From Edaphobacter lichenicola (GTDB lineage: Bacteria; Acidobacteriota; Terriglobia; Terriglobales; Acidobacteriaceae), in assembly GCF_014201315.1 (NCBI RefSeq), contig NZ_JACHDY010000004.1, forward strand, positions 1 through 64,000: DNA of 64,000 bases, read 5' to 3'. The notes below the pieces were generated by a model, which was not told the DNA's origin, made no database searches, and worked only from the letters and a program-made list of their open reading frames with translations. Shown one piece after another: positions 61,633 to 64,000 of the stretch (position 1 is its first letter; each line of letters starts with the position of its first letter). The position numbers and the translations under genes were made by a program.

Positions 61633-64000
61633 ATGAACATCATCACACCATGGCTCCGCACCTACGTCCCCAACATTCCGGTCGATGATCACAAGCTCGC
61701 CGAAGACCTCACACTCCGCGGCATCGCCGTAGAGGGCATCCACGATCTCGGCAAATCCGCTGATGGAAAGTCCAACGGCCACCTCTTCGAGATGGACATC
61801 ACCACCAACCGCGTCGACGCCATGAACCACTTCGGCATCGCCCGCGAGGCCGCCACCATCTACAACCTGCCGCTGGCCCCCCTCAACCCCAAACTCCCTA
61901 TCGGCACCTTGGTCGACGCCCCATTCCCCGTCCGCATCGCCTCCGAAGCCACAGGCCTCTGCGGCCGCTTCACCGCCCAGGTCATCCGCAACGTCACCAT
62001 CGCCCCCAGCTCAGCCCGCGTAGCCGACTACTTCACCCTCCTCGGCCAGAAACAAATCTCCAACGCCGTCGACGCCTCCAACTTCGTCCTCCTCGGCATG
62101 GGCCATCCCACCCACGCCTTCGACCTCGACAAGATCGAAGGCGGCATCGTCGTCCGCCTCGCCCACAAGGGAGAGAAGTTAAAACTCCTCGACGGCACCG
62201 ACCGCACCCTAGAAGCCGACGACCTCGTAGTAGCCGACGAAAAGAAGGCCCTCGCGCTGGCCGGAGTCATGGGTGGCTGGGACTCCATGATCACCCCCGA
62301 GACAAAGAACATCCTCGTCGAATCCGCCTGGTTCGACCCCGCCACCGTCCGCCGCAGCTCGCGTCGCCACGGCCTCCACACCGACGCCTCCCACCGCTTC
62401 GAGCGCGGCGCAGACTTCAACGCTGCCCCCATCGCCAACGCCCTCGTCACCCAGCTCATCCTGCAAAGTGGAGTAGCCGAAGCCCCGCAGAACGGCAAAC
62501 CCGAAGGCGAACTCATCGACCTCATCGACCCCGAAGTCGAAGCCCGTACAGCATCGCGTCCACCCATCGAGCTCTCCGTCAAACAAGTCCAGCGCCACCT
62601 CGGCACCACCATCGACCCGCAAGGCATCACCTCCGAGATCGTCGCCCAGTACCTCACCTCGCTAGGCTGCAATCTCCTCCTCCACGGCCTGCGTGACGAT
62701 CAAGCCGTCTACTCCACCAGACTCCCAAGCTGGCGTCTCGACCTCGAGCGCGAGATCGACCTCATCGAAGAGGTAGCCCGCGTCTACGGCTACAACCGCT
62801 TCGCCAACACCCTCCCCGCACCCGGCGTAGTCCTCACCCAACCCACCGCAGCCAAAGAAGCCGCCGTCCGCACCCGCCTCCTCGCCCTGGGTTTCAGCGA
62901 ATCCATCTCCAGCACCTTCGCCAGCCAACAAGACTCCGACCTCTTCTACGCAGCCGCGCGCGCACAAAATCCGGGTGCCCCACATCTCGACTCTGAGATG
63001 TGGGCATCGTCCGAACCGGGGTCCCCGACGAGCGCCTTTGCTCGTGGGGGTGGAGAAGGACGACCGCTCCCTTCCACTCCCCGCGCAATCGTCCCCCTCG
63101 AGAACCCCCTCTCCGAAGAGGCCTCCCTCCTCCGCCCCTCACTCATCCCCGGCATGGTCACCATGCTCGCCCACAACCTCAACCGCGACGTCCGCGAGGT
63201 CCGCCTCTTCGAGCAGGGCCAGGTCTTCACCGCCACCATCCCCGCCGACGCCAGCTACATCTCCAACGTCCACGAGTCCCCTCAGCTCTCCCTCGGTCTC
63301 ACCACCGCCACGCCTCAACCCACAGCCCCGCTCCAAGTCGCCGCCGATGCCCCCTTCTTCGAGCTCAAGGGCGCCATCGAATCCCTCCTCTCCCTCTTCG
63401 ACCTGAACGCGGCAAGGGACACCTTTCCACCCCGCGTTCTAGCGTCAGAGAAAGAGTCGTCATCTCAACCGGAGGCAGCAAGTAACGTCTTTGCACCCCA
63501 AGGTCAAATGTCAGAGAAAGAATTGTCATCTCGAACGGAGGCGGCGCTTTTGCCGCCGGAGCGGAGAGACCCCCGCATTTCGTCCGTACAACCGCTTACC
63601 TTCTCGGCGACCGCCCCCGACTGGCTCCAGCCCGGCCGCCGCGCAACCACTCTCGTGAACAACCACCCCATCGCCCACTTCGGCGAACTCGCCCACACCC
63701 AGCGCGAAGCCCACAAACTCCGCCAGCCCCTCTACCTCGCGCAGCTCGACCTCGCCGCCCTCTACGTGCTCCCCCTCAAGAAAATTACAGCCCACGATCT
63801 CTCGCGCTACCAGGCCGTCGAGCGCGACTTCTCCTTCGTCTTCCCCGACGCCACTCAATGGCAAACCGTCTCCGACGCCATACACGCCCTCGCCATTCCA
63901 GAACTCCAAAGCCTCAAGCCAATAGAAGTCTGGCGCGACCAGAAGAAGCACCCCGGCGTCTACTCGCTCCTCCTCCGCACGGTCTTCCAATCCAACGACC
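61633..64000 (+). CDS. pheT: Phenylalanyl-tRNA synthetase beta subunit, 3' end outside window
   Basis: At least 789 residues, open to the window edge in the C-terminal anticodon-binding-like domain (VERDFSFVFPDATQWQTVSD). N-terminus IITPWLRTYVPNIPVDDHKL and LAEDLTLRGIAVEGI is the B1 domain, but FEMDITTNRVDAMNHFGIAR follows within 50 residues, so the OB-fold tRNA-binding domain present in E. coli PheT is missing. The editing domain (GRFTAQVIRNVTIAPSS, LDGTDRTLEADDLVVADEKK, ALAGVMGG) and the catalytic-like part (HRFERGADF, RVYGYNRF) are normal. Two extra segments, about 62970-63060 and 63405-63590, are repeat-derived. ATG 61633 fits the family start but has no ribosome-binding site, only octamer repeats. 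Confidence 0.95.
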   Translation, partial: MNIITPWLRTYVPNIPVDDHKLAEDLTLRGIAVEGIHDLGKSADGKSNGHLFEMDITTNRVDAMNHFGIAREAATIYNLPLAPLNPKLPIGTLVDAPFPVRIASEATGLCGRFTAQVIRNVTIAPSSARVADYFTLLGQKQISNAVDASNFVLLGMGHPTHAFDLDKIEGGIVVRLAHKGEKLKLLDGTDRTLEADDLVVADEKKALALAGVMGGWDSMITPETKNILVESAWFDPATVRRSSRRHGLHTDASHRFERGADFNAAPIANALVTQLILQSGVAEAPQNGKPEGELIDLIDPEVEARTASRPPIELSVKQVQRHLGTTIDPQGITSEIVAQYLTSLGCNLLLHGLRDDQAVYSTRLPSWRLDLEREIDLIEEVARVYGYNRFANTLPAPGVVLTQPTAAKEAAVRTRLLALGFSESISSTFASQQDSDLFYAAARAQNPGAPHLDSEMWASSEPGSPTSAFARGGGEGRPLPSTPRAIVPLENPLSEEASLLRPSLIPGMVTMLAHNLNRDVREVRLFEQGQVFTATIPADASYISNVHESPQLSLGLTTATPQPTAPLQVAADAPFFELKGAIESLLSLFDLNAARDTFPPRVLASEKESSSQPEAASNVFAPQGQMSEKELSSRTEAALLPPERRDPRISSVQPLTFSATAPDWLQPGRRATTLVNNHPIAHFGELAHTQREAHKLRQPLYLAQLDLAALYVLPLKKITAHDLSRYQAVERDFSFVFPDATQWQTVSDAIHALAIPELQSLKPIEVWRDQKKHPGVYSLLLRTVFQSND
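62973..63060. repeat. GGGTGCCCCA-type palindromic element inside pheT (insert 1)
   Basis: GGGTGCCCCACATCTC pairs with GAGATGTGGG as a ten-base perfect stem (62979-63004), followed by a second palindrome ACGAGC/GCTCGT flanked by CCCC and GGGG. It is translated in frame as a Gly/Ser/Pro-rich peptide between FYAAARAQN and RAIVPLENPLSEEAS. The head is shared with the intergenic copy at 52767. Confidence 0.8.
63448..63582. repeat. GTCATCTCGA palindromic elements inside pheT (insert 2)
   Basis: Two tandem heads, tcagagaaagagtcGTCATCTCAACCGGAGGC (from about 63450) and tcagagaaagaattGTCATCTCGAACGGAGGC (from about 63511). The second continues with stem GGCGGC/GCCGCC, gcggagagacccccgcatttcg, the same order as copies A-C. 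Read in frame as a polar peptide (SEKELSSRTEAALLPPERR) with no stop. Confidence 0.85.

Overview
The window looks like part of a chromosome of an Acidobacteriota member, probably of the Granulicella/Edaphobacter/Terriglobus type. This is an inference from gene content: a large Oar-like TonB-dependent receptor with an N-terminal carboxypeptidase-regulatory fold, a giant secreted protein of MBG/Ig-like and FG-GAP repeats, several RND pumps, and many short palindromic dispersed repeats. No rRNA gene is present, so the assignment rests on protein families only.

Layout. 1-6.2 kb: C-terminally open, about 2,080-codon secreted repeat protein on the minus strand. 7.3-13.8 kb: fumarase, a divergent pair (beta-hydroxyacid dehydrogenase / glycerate 2-kinase) that reads as a glycerate module, a twice-frameshifted SDR and an intact SDR. 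14.0-17.8 kb: secreted pullulanase-type GH13 enzyme with three PUD repeats. 18.6-26.5 kb: one tight operon of histidine kinase, LuxR-type regulator, receiver-only regulator, RND pump, adaptor and outer-membrane factor. 26.8-36.5 kb: KdpDE-like two-component pair, TonB-dependent receptor, KimA-like K+ permease and CPA1 Na+/H+ antiporter. 36.6-37.3 kb: a broken alpha/beta hydrolase next to tRNA-Phe(GAA). 37.5-42.9 kb: secreted adenosine deaminase-like enzyme, small membrane protein, PLP decarboxylase, glycogen phosphorylase. 43.0-51.1 kb: MdtABC-like adaptor plus two RND pumps. 51.3-64 kb: HAD-UbiA fusion, pheS, a 6.9-kb block of regulator, dioxygenase, membrane and esterase genes, an S23-type four-helix-bundle protein and pheT, which runs off the right edge.

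Most unusual signals. (1) pheT is open through two segments that are copies of the intergenic palindromic repeats seen elsewhere in the window, so a gene expected to be essential appears to encode repeat-derived peptide insertions. (2) Five octamers GCTRACTN abut the pheT start codon where the ribosome-binding site should be. (3) pheS and pheT are separated by an insertion-like block. (4) A 24-nt exact copy of the 3' end of the tRNA-Phe gene lies at 18.0 kb in the opposite orientation, and base and codon use change visibly at the tRNA, which suggests the left part of the window is, or was, an integrated and rearranged region. (5) The giant surface protein carries the same roughly 180-residue beta-rich module twice, each time inside an Ig-like domain. 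Three gene remnants (SDR, FGE-sulfatase domain, alpha/beta hydrolase) mark decay in the left half.

All family calls come from reading motifs by eye; no database search or alignment was run.
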